Assembly (NCBI RefSeq): GCF_900188455.1
Contig: NZ_FZOL01000012.1
Location: forward strand, 62,001 to 126,000
Direction of reading: 5' to 3'
Length of the DNA stretch: 64,000 nucleotides
Origin: Pseudomonas japonica
GTDB taxonomy: Bacteria; Pseudomonadota; Gammaproteobacteria; Pseudomonadales; Pseudomonadaceae
The translations under genes were made by a program, and so were the position numbers. Of this stretch, positions 30,875-44,087 are shown one piece after another. The notes beneath the pieces were generated by a model. The model made no database searches, was not told the DNA's origin, and was given only the letters and a program-made list of their open reading frames with translations. The stretch's first letter is position 1, and each line of letters starts with the position of its first letter.

Positions 30875-31681
30875 TGCAGGCCTGGGTCGACGGGCAGGGC
30901 GCCGACTCCCTGGCGCTGCAGAACCGCGGCCTGGCTTATGGCGATGGTCTGTTCGAGACCATTGCCGTCAAGGCGGGGCGCCTGTCCCTGCCTGACTATC
31001 ACCTCGATCGTCTGGCGCTGGGTTGCAAGCGCCTGGCGATCGAGGCCGATCTCCTGTTGATTGAAGATGAGCTGAACCGCTATGCCGCGTTGCTGGGGGA
31101 TGGCGTGCTCAAGCTGATTCTCACCCGTGGCGACAGCCAGCGCGGTTACGCCGCGGCGGCCGGTGTCGCGCCGCGCAGGATCCTCCAGGGCAATCCCGCT
31201 CCCGCTTATCCCGCCGAAAATGCCGAGCAGGGTGTGCGCCTGTTTCCTTGCCGGACTCGACTGGCCGAGCAACCGTTGCTGGCTGGGCTCAAGCACCTCA
31301 ATCGCCTCGAGCAGGTGCTGGCCCGCGCCGAGTGGCAGGGCGCCGAGTACGCCGAAGGATTGATGCTGGATATGTCCGGCCGGGTGATCGAAGGGGTTTA
31401 CAGCAACCTGTTCCTGGTCCGTGACCGGCAGTTGTTCACCGCCGACCTGAGTCGTTGCGGTGTGGCCGGGGTCATGCGTGCCGCGCTGCTGGACGCCGCG
31501 GCGGATGAAGGTATCCCGACCCGCGTTGGCGACCTGTCCCTGAGCGATCTCGAGCAGGCCGATGAATTGTTTCTCTGCAACAGTGTCTACGGTGTCTGGC
31601 CGGTGCGTTCATTTGCATCGCTGAACTGGTCGCCGGGGCCTCTCACCCGTAAACTGCAGGCCATTGCCCGTACGCTACTGG

Positions 31682-31689
<8 letters not shown>
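30874..31689 (+). CDS. pabC: Aminodeoxychorismate lyase
   Basis: The 271-residue PLP enzyme (fold type IV) turns aminodeoxychorismate into p-aminobenzoate plus pyruvate for folate synthesis. The PLP lysine is in LKHLNRLEQVLA near 139, with RGLAYGDGLFET at the N-terminus. It lies inside the fab cluster and overlaps both neighbours. Confidence 0.94.
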
Positions 31690-34485
<2,796 letters not shown>

Positions 34486-34526
34486 GTCGCCGGCATTTCA
34501 ATTTTCTTTGCAGATCGTATTTCGCC

Positions 34527-35315
34527 ATGCTCGTAGATTCCCATTGCCACCTCGACCGTCTTGATCTTGCCGCCCACGACGGCTCCCTCGATGCCGCCCT
34601 GGGTGCTGCGCGCGCCAGAGGGGTCGGGCACTTCCTGTGCATCGGCGTCAGCGCCGACAACGCCGCGCAGGTCAAGGCGCTGGCCGAGCGATATGCGGAC
34701 GTCGACTGCTCGGTGGGCGTTCACCCGCTGGACCTGGCCCCCGGCGCCGAGCCGGCGCTGGACTGGCTGCTGCAGGAACTGAATCACCCCCATGTGGTGG
34801 CTATCGGTGAAACCGGCCTGGATTATCACTACGAGCCGGAGGCGGCCGAGCTGCAGCAGGCGTCGTTCCGCCTGCATCTGGATGCCGCGCGGATCACCGG
34901 CAAGCCGGTGGTGATCCATACGCGCGCGGCGCGGGCCGATACGCTGGCGTTGCTGCGCGAGGCGGCGTTGCCCCAGGCGGGCGTGTTGCACTGTTTCACC
35001 GAGGACTGGGAGATGGCCAGGGCGGCCCTCGACCTCGGCTACTACATTTCCCTGTCGGGCATCGTCACGTTCCGCAATGCCGATGCCCTTCGTGATGTGG
35101 CGCGGCAGGTGCCGGCCGACCGCCTGCTGGTGGAAACCGACTCGCCGTACCTGGCGCCGATTCCCCATCGCGGCAAGCCGAACCTGCCGGAGTACGTACG
35201 TGACGTGGCCGAATTCATCGCTCTGGTACGCGGTGAGCGCTACGAGCAGTTGGCGGAGCAGACCACCGCGAACTTCCGCCGCCTGTTCCCGCTGGCCCGG
35301 GTGGGGCACGCCTGA
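34527..35315 (+). CDS. TatD-family metal-dependent deoxyribonuclease (YcfH type)
   Basis: The 262-residue TIM-barrel hydrolase has metal ligands in DSHCHLD at residues 4-10, GETGLDYHY near 94-102, HTRAARA, HCFTED and ETDSPYLAP near 204-212. Family members are 3'-5' exonucleases acting on DNA or RNA and possibly D-aminoacyl-tRNA. It overlies no other gene and is convergent with the RgsA sRNA. Confidence 0.93.
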   Translation: MLVDSHCHLDRLDLAAHDGSLDAALGAARARGVGHFLCIGVSADNAAQVKALAERYADVDCSVGVHPLDLAPGAEPALDWLLQELNHPHVVAIGETGLDYHYEPEAAELQQASFRLHLDAARITGKPVVIHTRAARADTLALLREAALPQAGVLHCFTEDWEMARAALDLGYYISLSGIVTFRNADALRDVARQVPADRLLVETDSPYLAPIPHRGKPNLPEYVRDVAEFIALVRGERYEQLAEQTTANFRRLFPLARVGHA

Positions 35316-35330
35316 GCCCGCCAGGCGGGC

Positions 35331-35448
35331 AAAAAAAACCCGGGTTCTGGGGGGGGGAATCCGGGTTAAGACCATTAGGAGTAAAACAAAGGCGAACACT
35401 CCCTGATCACCTTTATCGGCGCGACACTTGGGGGGTGTGCCTCGCCAA
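35331..35448 (-). ncRNA. rgsA: RgsA (P16) small RNA
   Basis: On the minus strand, the predicted RNA runs from about 35448 to a strong terminator: AACCCGG (35367-35361), a C-rich loop, CCGGGTT (35343-35337), then U7 (35337-35331). The predicted length, about 118 nt, matches the roughly 120-nt RgsA, which lies beside tatD in P. aeruginosa. RgsA is an Hfq-dependent, RpoS-dependent and indirectly GacA-dependent sRNA linked to peroxide resistance and biofilm. The accessible GGCGAGGCACACCCCCC stretch near its 5' end is a candidate seed. Location, promoter and terminator all agree; the start site is predicted to within a few bases. Confidence 0.87.
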
Positions 35449-35454
35449 CACTTC

Positions 35455-35462
35455 AAGTATTA
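35455..35462 (-). promoter_or_regulatory. RpoS-type -10 element of rgsA
   Basis: TAATACTT on the minus strand closely matches the sigmaS extended -10 consensus CTATACTT, seven bases before the predicted start. No good -35 is seen, as is common for sigmaS promoters. Confidence 0.7.
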
Positions 35463-35678
35463 ATCAGGATTGAAGGGCTTCCAGCGCTCACTGCTCGTTT
35501 TTTAAACAGATTTGGAATACGACTGTCGCTGCTGAGCACTCATCGCTACCCGTGAACGGGCGAAAGCGGCATGGGCTGGGTCTCGCGAGCCGGGAGCCTG
35601 TTCGAACTCTTCATGATCCGTGCATTTTGCTGCAAGTTAGGCATAATACTTGGCTTCGATTTTGATCCAGACCTTCTT

Positions 35679-36317
35679 ATGCAGAAAGAACCTCGCAAGG
35701 TCCGTGAATTTCGTCGCCGTGAGCAGGAAATTCTCGATACCGCACTCAAGCTGTTTCTCGAACAGGGTGAAGACAGCGTCACCGTCGAGATGATCGCTGA
35801 TGCTGTGGGTATCGGCAAAGGCACGATCTACAAGCATTTCAAGTCCAAGGCGGAGATCTACCTGCGCCTGATGCTCGACTACGAGCGGGATTTGAACCAG
35901 TTGCTGCACTCCGCCGATGTCGACCGTGACAAGGAAGCCCTGTCGCGCGCCTACTTCGAATTCCGCATGCGCGACCCGCAGCGTTACCGGCTGTTCGACC
36001 GTCTGGAAGAGAAGGTGGTCAAGGGGCATCAGGTGCCGGACATGGTCGAGGAGCTGCACAAGATCCGTGCCTCGAACTTCGATCGCCTGACCCTGCTGAT
36101 CAAGGGCCGCATCAGCGAAGGCAAGCTCGAGGACGTGCCGCCGTACTTCCACTACTGCGCCGCCTGGGCGCTGGTGCATGGCGCCGTGGCGCTGTATCAC
36201 TCGCCGTTCTGGAGCAATGTTCTCGAGGATCAGGAAGGCTTCTTCCAGTTCCTGATGGACATCGGCGTGCGCATGGGCAACAAGCGCAAGCGTGATCCGG
36301 AGCCGTCCGCCAGCTGA
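35679..36317 (+). CDS. TetR-family transcriptional regulator
   Basis: The 212-residue repressor-type protein has its helix-turn-helix in the first 60 residues (ILDTALKLFLEQGEDSVTV then IGKGTIYKHFKSKAEIYL). Its ligand-binding C-terminal domain is not closely diagnostic. In P. aeruginosa a TetR gene occupies the same place after tatD. CATAAT at 35642 may be its -10. Ligand and targets unknown. Confidence 0.88.
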   Translation: MQKEPRKVREFRRREQEILDTALKLFLEQGEDSVTVEMIADAVGIGKGTIYKHFKSKAEIYLRLMLDYERDLNQLLHSADVDRDKEALSRAYFEFRMRDPQRYRLFDRLEEKVVKGHQVPDMVEELHKIRASNFDRLTLLIKGRISEGKLEDVPPYFHYCAAWALVHGAVALYHSPFWSNVLEDQEGFFQFLMDIGVRMGNKRKRDPEPSAS

Positions 36318-36379
36318 TATTCGCGGGCGACACCGGTGCTACTAGGCGCGACAGCTCAGGAATATACTTGGATACAAGG

Positions 36380-36416
36380 CTTGCAAAAACCTGATTTTTG
36401 AGTCAGGTTTTGCGAG
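36380..36416 (+). terminator. Inverted repeat between tetR and the moaA-like gene
   Basis: CTTGCAAAAACCTGA and TCAGGTTTTGCGAG pair around TTTTTGAG. No T-run follows the stem, so it could be a terminator of modest strength, a leader hairpin of the moaA-like gene or a regulator site. Confidence 0.45.
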
Positions 36417-36443
36417 CCCGATTCATCCATGCCGGAGTTTTCC

Positions 36444-37412
36444 ATGATCGTCGACCGTCAAGGCAGGCGTTTTCGCAACTTGCGTGTCAGCCTTACCGCC
36501 GCCTGCAACTACGCGTGCACCTATTGCGTGCCCGACGGCAAACGACTGGTCGCCGCGCAGGATGAGTTGTCCGCCGAGGCTCTGGCGCGTGGTGTGGCCT
36601 ATCTGATCGAGGCCGCTGGCATCGAACGGCTGCGGGTTACTGGCGGTGAACCGCTGGTCAGTCCCAAGCTGGAAACCTTCCTGAAAACCGTGGCCGGTTT
36701 CGGTCTCGATGACATCAGTCTCACCACCAACGGCCAGTTGTTGGCGCGCAAGCTGCCGCTGCTGGTGGATGTCGGCATCCGCCGCCTCAACGTCTCCCTG
36801 GATACCCTCGATGCCCAGGCCTTCCGCGGCATTGCCCGTGGTGGCGATCTGGCCAGCGTGCTCGATGGCATGGCGCAGGCAGCCGCGGCGGGGATGAAGA
36901 TCAAGGTCAACATGGTGCCGCTGCGCGGGCAGAACCTCGATCAGGTCCTGCCGCTGCTGGATTACTGCCTGGAGCACGGCTACGAGCTGCGTTTCATCGA
37001 GCTGATGCGCATGGGGCATCTGGCCCGTGACAACAACCAGTTCCTGCAGCAATTCGTCGGCCTTGAACAGCTTCTGCAAGTGATCGGCGAACACTTCGAA
37101 TACGCCCAGGCGGATGCGCCGGTGGATGCCACGGCATTGCGCTACCGAATTCCGGGGCGGGGCTGCTTCGGTGTGATCGCCAACGAAAGCGTGCCGTTCT
37201 GTCGTACCTGCTCGCGCCTGCGCCTGTCTTCCACCGGTTGGCTGCACGGCTGCCTGTCGTCGAGCAATCGGCACTATATCGGCGATCTGCTCGACCTCCC
37301 GCGTCATCAGGCGTTGCCTGCCCTCCAGGGTTTGCTGGTCAAGGCCCTGGGCGACAAGCAGAGCGTGGCCTTCTCCGGTGGCGCCACGGTGATGAAGATC
37401 ATCGGCGGCTGA
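36444..37412 (+). CDS. moaA: MoaA-type radical SAM enzyme (GTP 3',8-cyclase family)
   Basis: The 322-residue protein has both [4Fe-4S] clusters of MoaA: N-terminal CNYACTYC for SAM cleavage and C-terminal C-X2-C-X13-C in FCRTCSRLRLSSTGWLHGC, with the R-x-R pair used for GTP binding. It ends in Gly-Gly, as functional MoaA does. It would make 3',8-cyclo-GTP, the first intermediate of molybdopterin. No moaB, C, D or E is adjacent, so it may be a paralogue. ATG at 36444 is preceded by GGAG six bases upstream; an ATG at 36429 has no such site. Confidence 0.85.
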   Translation: MIVDRQGRRFRNLRVSLTAACNYACTYCVPDGKRLVAAQDELSAEALARGVAYLIEAAGIERLRVTGGEPLVSPKLETFLKTVAGFGLDDISLTTNGQLLARKLPLLVDVGIRRLNVSLDTLDAQAFRGIARGGDLASVLDGMAQAAAAGMKIKVNMVPLRGQNLDQVLPLLDYCLEHGYELRFIELMRMGHLARDNNQFLQQFVGLEQLLQVIGEHFEYAQADAPVDATALRYRIPGRGCFGVIANESVPFCRTCSRLRLSSTGWLHGCLSSSNRHYIGDLLDLPRHQALPALQGLLVKALGDKQSVAFSGGATVMKIIGG

Positions 37413-37485
37413 CCTGGCAAGCTGGCGCAGAACCTGCATTAGCGGGCTGTTCGCCGGTTTTCCGTCGCCGGCCTCTGGAGGAAAG

Positions 37486-38088
37486 ATGCGTAGCCTGGTT
37501 CTGCTGCTGGCGTTCATCGCGCTGGGTGGCTGCATGAATGTCAGCGACATGGGCGAAGGTGCCCGCTATCACATGAGCGATTCGGGTCTGCTGGACCACA
37601 GCGATACCCAGCGCTCGATATCGCTGCGTCTGCAACCCGACTCGTTCATTTTCATCGCCCAGGGTGCTTTCGTGCCGCCCGGCGGCGCTTACCCGCGGCC
37701 CAACGTGGTGGCGGAAGAGGCGTTCAAGGGTTTCGTCGAATATTTCCCGCTGGTACGTCGCGCGGAAGGGCCGGTCGGCCTGGAGGAAGCGCTGGTCCAG
37801 GCGCGCTCGGTGGGGGCTCACTACCTGCTGTATACCCGCTTCGCCAAGGCGGACAACCGTATCGGCAACGGCGACGAATGGTATGACGAGCAGGCGGTCG
37901 ACCGTCTGGGGATCGATACCGGGGTGGTGCAGATGATGCTGATCGAGACCAATACCCGCTACCTCATCGACACCGCCCGGATTCGCAGTCGCGGCGGTTT
38001 GCTGACGTTCCACGACAACAAGCCGGAAGATTTGCTCGGCCCACCCCTGGAAGATTACGCTCGAACCCTTCTGGGCATGAGTCGCTGA
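37486..38088 (+). CDS. DUF4823 lipoprotein
   Basis: The 200-residue protein has a short signal peptide with lipobox LGGC (Cys16), so it is lipid-anchored. The rest resembles the DUF4823 family known from Pseudomonas. No enzyme motif is seen. CTGGAGGAAAG precedes the start. It is followed 12 bases later by the DUF1285 gene in the same direction. Confidence 0.8.
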   Translation: MRSLVLLLAFIALGGCMNVSDMGEGARYHMSDSGLLDHSDTQRSISLRLQPDSFIFIAQGAFVPPGGAYPRPNVVAEEAFKGFVEYFPLVRRAEGPVGLEEALVQARSVGAHYLLYTRFAKADNRIGNGDEWYDEQAVDRLGIDTGVVQMMLIETNTRYLIDTARIRSRGGLLTFHDNKPEDLLGPPLEDYARTLLGMSR

Positions 38089-38100
38089 GGACACGGGAAT

Positions 38101-38661
38101 ATGGTCGATACAGGCAAGGCCAACGATCTGCTGGCACAGATCCCCAAGGCGGAAAAGGGCCTGCCGCCCGTCCATCTGTGGAATCCGGACTTCTGTGGCG
38201 ATATCGACATGCGTATCGCCCGCGATGGCACCTGGTACTACCTGGGCACGCCGATCGGGCGCAAGCCCATGGTGCGCCTGTTCTCCACCATCATTCGCCG
38301 GGATGGCGACGATTACTTCCTGATCACACCGGTTGAGAAGGTCGGGATCAAGGTCGATGACGCGCCCTTCGTGGCGGTGAGTGTGGAAGTCGAGGGCGAG
38401 GGTGAGCAGCAGACCCTGTTCTTCACCAGCAACGTCGAGGATCGGGTCCAGGCCGGTGCCGAGCATCCGCTGCGTTTCGTCATCGATCCGCTGACCCAGG
38501 AGCCTTCACCCTACGTGCATATGCGCGCCAACCTGGAGGCGCTGATTCACCGCAATGTGTTCTATCAGCTGGTGGATCTGGCGGTCTCGCGGGAAATTGC
38601 CGGCGAATCCTGGCTGGGGGTGTGGAGTTCGGGAGAGTTCTACCCTATCGGGCGGGAGTGA
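38101..38661 (+). CDS. DUF1285 protein
   Basis: The 186-residue soluble protein has the DUF1285 pattern: PPVHLWNPDFCGDIDMRI, DGTWYYLGTPIGRKPMVRLF and a C-terminal GVWSSGEFYPIG. Function unknown; a PH-like fold has been solved for the family. It is probably co-transcribed with the lipoprotein and ends before a bidirectional terminator. Confidence 0.82.
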   Translation: MVDTGKANDLLAQIPKAEKGLPPVHLWNPDFCGDIDMRIARDGTWYYLGTPIGRKPMVRLFSTIIRRDGDDYFLITPVEKVGIKVDDAPFVAVSVEVEGEGEQQTLFFTSNVEDRVQAGAEHPLRFVIDPLTQEPSPYVHMRANLEALIHRNVFYQLVDLAVSREIAGESWLGVWSSGEFYPIGRE

Positions 38662-38728
38662 GTGCTGCGCCGGTGCCCGTGAAGGCGGGCATCGAAAGGG
38701 GAGAAGTGTATTTCCGCACCAGAATGAA

Positions 38729-38762
38729 AAAACCTCCAGTGCTTGCGCATCTGGAGGTTTTC
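38729..38762. terminator. Bidirectional terminator between DUF1285 gene and tRNA-Asn
   Basis: AAAACCTCCAG pairs with CTGGAGGTTTT around TGCTTGCGCAT, with A- and T-runs on either side. It can end both the DUF1285 mRNA and the minus-strand tRNA-Asn precursor. Confidence 0.88.
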
Positions 38763-38768
38763 AGTATT

Positions 38769-38844
38769 TGGCTCCGCGACCTGGACTCGAACCAGGGACC
38801 CAATGATTAACAGTCATTTGCTCTACCGACTGAGCTATCGCGGA
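38769..38844 (-). tRNA. tRNA-Asn (GTT)
   Basis: This 76-nt cloverleaf on the minus strand starts TCCGCGA and ends TCGCGGAGCCA. The anticodon loop CTGTTAA gives GTT. The T-arm has GGTTCGAGTCC and CCA is encoded. Confidence 0.97.
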
Positions 38845-38855
38845 ATCTGGGGCGT

Positions 38856-38883
38856 ATCTTACTGATTCCCAAGGGGAAGTCAA
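38856..38883 (-). promoter_or_regulatory. Promoter of tRNA-Asn, nested in the tyrB terminator
   Basis: On the minus strand TTGACT (38883-38878), 16 bp and TAAGAT (38861-38856) predict a start about five bases before the mature tRNA. The -35 hexamer lies in the loop of the tyrB inverted repeat and the spacer overlaps its right arm. Confidence 0.65.
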
Positions 38884-38898
38884 GCTCCCCTTGGGAAT
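38865..38898 (-). terminator. Inverted repeat downstream of tyrB
   Basis: ATTCCCAAGGGGA and TCCCCTTGGGAAT form a perfect 13-pair stem with an eight-base loop. There is no U-run, so termination would be inefficient; it may mainly protect the tyrB 3' end. Confidence 0.6.
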
Positions 38899-38904
38899 TG
38901 TCGC

Positions 38905-40101
38905 TTACAGCACTTCGACGATGGCTTTGGTGACCACGTGGATGTTGCTCTGGTTCAGGGTGGCCACGCAGATGCGGCCGGTATCCAGGGCGTAGATACC
39001 GAATTCGTTCTTCAGGCGGGCTACCTGCTCAACGCTCAGGCCCGAGTAGGAGAACATGCCGCGCTGGCGACCGACGAAGCTGAAATCGCGCTTGGCGCCG
39101 TATTCGGCCAGGAGATCGACCATCTGCTTGCGCATGCCGTGGATGCGGCCACGCATTTCGCCCAGCTCGGTTTCCCACATCTGACGCAGCTCGGGGCTGT
39201 TCAGCACGGCGGCAACGATGCTGGCGCCGTGGGTCGGCGGGTTGGAGTAGGTGGTGCGGATCACGCGCTTGACCTGGGACAGCACGCGAGTGCTTTCTTC
39301 CTTGGTGTTGGTGACGATCGACAGGGCTCCGACGCGCTCGCCATACAGCGAGAACGACTTGGAGAACGAGCTGGAGACGAAGAAGTTCAGGCCCGACTCG
39401 GCGAACAGGCGCACGGCGAAGGCGTCCTCGGCGATACCGTCACCGAAGCCCTGGTAGGCCATGTCGAGGAACGGCACATGGCCCTTGGCCCTGACCACTT
39501 CCAGCACGTTTTTCCAGTCGGCCAGGCTCAGGTCGACGCCGGTCGGGTTGTGGCAGCAGGCGTGCAGGACGATGATCGAACCCGATGGCAGGTTGTTCAG
39601 GTCTTCCAGCATGCCGGCGCGGTTCACGTCGTTGCTCGGCGCGTCGTAGTAGCGGTAGTTCTGCACCGGGAAACCGGCGGTTTCGAACAGGGCGCGATGG
39701 TTTTCCCAGCTCGGATCGCTGATGGCGACGACGGCGTTCGGCGACAGCTGCTTGAGGAAGTCGGCACCGATCTTCAGGGCGCCGGTACCGCCGACGGCCT
39801 GGACGGTGACCACACGGCCTTCGGCCAGCAGTGGCGACTCGGCACCGAACAGCAGTTTCTGCACGGCCTGGTCATAGGCGGCGATACCGTCGATCGGCAG
39901 GTAGCCGCGGGAAGCGTGCTGTGCGGCACGTTGGGTTTCGGCTTCGATGACCGCACGCAGCAGTGGGATACGTCCTTCTTCGTTGCAGTAAACGCCTACG
40001 CCGAGGTTGACTTTCTCGGTGCGGGTGTCGGCGTTGAATGCTTCGTTGAGGCCCAGAATGGGATCGCGTGGTGCCAGCTCGACAGCGGAAAACAGGCTCA
40101 T
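38905..40101 (-). CDS. tyrB: Aromatic amino acid aminotransferase
   Basis: The 398-residue fold-type I PLP enzyme transfers amino groups between phenylalanine, tyrosine or aspartate and 2-oxoglutarate. The PLP lysine is in SSSFSKSFSLYGERVG near 246, with HACCHNPTGVD near 187-197 and the substrate arginine in a C-terminal stretch. The sequence fits TyrB/PhhC rather than AspC by context only. ATG at 40101 begins MSLFSAVELAPRDPILG, the family N-terminus; the frame runs 24 codons further upstream. Confidence 0.92.
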   Translation of the reverse strand: MSLFSAVELAPRDPILGLNEAFNADTRTEKVNLGVGVYCNEEGRIPLLRAVIEAETQRAAQHASRGYLPIDGIAAYDQAVQKLLFGAESPLLAEGRVVTVQAVGGTGALKIGADFLKQLSPNAVVAISDPSWENHRALFETAGFPVQNYRYYDAPSNDVNRAGMLEDLNNLPSGSIIVLHACCHNPTGVDLSLADWKNVLEVVRAKGHVPFLDMAYQGFGDGIAEDAFAVRLFAESGLNFFVSSSFSKSFSLYGERVGALSIVTNTKEESTRVLSQVKRVIRTTYSNPPTHGASIVAAVLNSPELRQMWETELGEMRGRIHGMRKQMVDLLAEYGAKRDFSFVGRQRGMFSYSGLSVEQVARLKNEFGIYALDTGRICVATLNQSNIHVVTKAIVEVL

Positions 40102-40346
40102 TATTACCTTGGCTCTGAATGGAGGGTGATAGGGTCCGCACGCTCCAGCCGAATGCACTAGAGCGGTGCACAAACGGGGAGTCAGTATAGTGATACCGAT
40201 CGGTCACGGCGACAGTCTGCCGCAGCTTTTCCCGCTGTTTCAGGGAATATTTTTCGACCGTTAGTCGAATCCCCCGGTCAACAGTGGGAAATCCGTCGAG
40301 CGTTCGGTTGAAACTGGCGCAGGACGGCTTTAATTGGGTATAACTA

Positions 40347-40362
40347 CTGGCTAAAAATACAG
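40347..40362. promoter_or_regulatory. LexA (SOS) box upstream of uvrB
   Basis: CTGGCTAAAAATACAG fits the CTG-N10-CAG rule with an A/T-rich core, 33 bases before the uvrB ATG. This predicts LexA repression and DNA-damage induction of uvrB, as in E. coli. Confidence 0.8.
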
Positions 40363-40395
40363 TTGCCTGTATCCGCACTTGCGCAGAGGTCCGTC

Positions 40396-42411
<2,016 letters not shown>

Positions 42412-42432
42412 GGTTCTTTATCGCTCTTTCGG

Positions 42433-42537
42433 GCCTCATCGCCGGCAACGCCGGCTTCCCACAGGTTTTGTGGCGAGCCGGTGTCTCGTGACCGGCAGAG
42501 ATCATTGTGGGAGCGGGCGTTGCCCGCGATGAGGCCC
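42433..42537. repeat. REP doublet (GGGCAACGCCCGC class), copy 1
   Basis: Two inverted REP units (about 42433-42470 and 42507-42537) carry variants of TCGCGGGCAACGCCCGCTCC with CCTCATCG/CGATGAGG ends. The second touches the stop codon of the minus-strand MFS gene. It fills the gap between the convergent uvrB and MFS genes. Confidence 0.85.
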
Positions 42538-44087
42538 TAATGGGCTTCTCCTGCCTTGAGTCCCTGCGGCAACTTCCGGGTCAACAAGACCGCAACCATG
42601 CTGATCGCCAAGCCGATCCCGACAAAGTGGAAGGCATCGTTGTAGGCCATGATCATCGCCTGCTGGTGGGTGATCTCGCTCAGCTTGCCCAGCGCGGCAT
42701 TGTCGCTGCCCAGTCGCTCCGCCAACTGCGCAAGGCGCTCCGCCACCGCCGGGTTGCTCGGCACCACCGACTCGCGCAGGTAATCGAAGTAGACCTTGGC
42801 CCGGGCATCCAGCAGGGTCGCCAGCAGGGCGATGCCGATCGCACCGCCAAGGTTGCGCAGGATGTTGAACAGGCTCGACGCCGATCCCGCGTCCTGCGGC
42901 TGGATATAGGCGGTGGCGATCAGCGAGATGGTCACCATGATCATCGGCTGGCCGAGGGCGCGAATGATCTGGATGTGGTTGAACTGGCTTCCGGCGAAGT
43001 CGGGGTTGAGCACTCCGGAGCCGAAGCTGGCCAGACCGAACAGGCTGAAGCCCACCGCGCAGAGAATCTTCGGTGAAATCACCTTCATCAACTGCGGTAC
43101 CAGCGGAATCAGGAACAGTTGCGGCACGCCCATCCACATGATCACTTCGCCGATCTGCAGGGCGTTGTAGTTCTGGATCTGTGCCAGATACAGCGGCAGC
43201 AGATAGATCGAACCGTACAAGCCAACCCCCAGGCCCAGGCTGGCGATGCTCGACAGACCGAAATTGCGGTTTCTGAGAATGCGCAGGTTGATCAGCGGGT
43301 TGGGTCTGGAGAACTGGATGATGACGAAGGCGATCAGGCTGACCAGGGCAATGCTGCCCAGACCGACGATCAGGCCCGATTCCAGCCAGTCCTTGCGATG
43401 GCCCTCTTCGAGAAACACCTGTAGGCAGCCGAGTCCGATACCGAGGGTGACGATGCCGGCGTAGTCGGTGCTTTTCAGCAGTTCCCAGTGCGCTTCCTTC
43501 TTCTCCAGCCCGTACATCAAACCGGCGATCATGATCAGGCCGGGCGGGATGTTGATATAGAAGATGTACTCCCAGCCCCAGTTTTCCGTGAGCCAGCCAC
43601 CCAGGGTCGGGCCGATGGACGGGGCGAAGGTAGCCGTCATGGCAAACATCGCCATGCCTTTGGCGCGGTGGTGCTCCGGCAGTTTGATCAGGGTCAGGGT
43701 GAACGCCAGGGGGATCAGTGCGCCACCGGTGAAGCCCTGCATGGCCCGGAACACGATCATGCTTTCCAGGTTCCAGGCCATGGAGCAGAGCAGCGAGGAA
43801 GCCAGGAAACCCAGCGACACCCACACCGCCAGGCGCCGCGCCGAGAGCAACTGCACCAGCCAGGCGGTCAGCGGGATCATGATGATCTCGGCCACCAGGT
43901 AGGAGGTGGAAATCCACGAACCCTCTTCCAGGGTTGCTGACAGCGCACCCTGGATGTCCTTGAGCGAGGAGTTGGTGATCTGGATGTCGAGCACGGCCAT
44001 GAAGGCGCCGAGCATCACGCTCATCACCGCGATCCAGTCACGCCGGCTCGGTTCGCCGACGGGACGGATCAGTTGATCACCGGCCAT
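42537..44087 (-). CDS. DHA2-family MFS multidrug exporter (EmrB-like)
   Basis: The 516-residue protein has about 14 membrane helices and begins with a short polar tail, then GAFMAVLDIQITNSSL, the DHA2 motif D1 region. Motif C-like GGWLTENWGWEYIFYINIPPG lies near 165-185. It would expel drugs by proton antiport with the membrane fusion protein encoded just upstream, whose gene overlaps it by 11 bases. Substrate not readable. Confidence 0.92.
   Translation of the reverse strand: MAGDQLIRPVGEPSRRDWIAVMSVMLGAFMAVLDIQITNSSLKDIQGALSATLEEGSWISTSYLVAEIIMIPLTAWLVQLLSARRLAVWVSLGFLASSLLCSMAWNLESMIVFRAMQGFTGGALIPLAFTLTLIKLPEHHRAKGMAMFAMTATFAPSIGPTLGGWLTENWGWEYIFYINIPPGLIMIAGLMYGLEKKEAHWELLKSTDYAGIVTLGIGLGCLQVFLEEGHRKDWLESGLIVGLGSIALVSLIAFVIIQFSRPNPLINLRILRNRNFGLSSIASLGLGVGLYGSIYLLPLYLAQIQNYNALQIGEVIMWMGVPQLFLIPLVPQLMKVISPKILCAVGFSLFGLASFGSGVLNPDFAGSQFNHIQIIRALGQPMIMVTISLIATAYIQPQDAGSASSLFNILRNLGGAIGIALLATLLDARAKVYFDYLRESVVPSNPAVAERLAQLAERLGSDNAALGKLSEITHQQAMIMAYNDAFHFVGIGLAISMVAVLLTRKLPQGLKAGEAH

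Noticed and set aside
36368..36390. Possible sigma54 promoter (TTGG then TTGC) before the moaA-like gene
   Set aside because: GG and GC are separated by 11 bases instead of the strict 10, and the consensus cytosines are missing.
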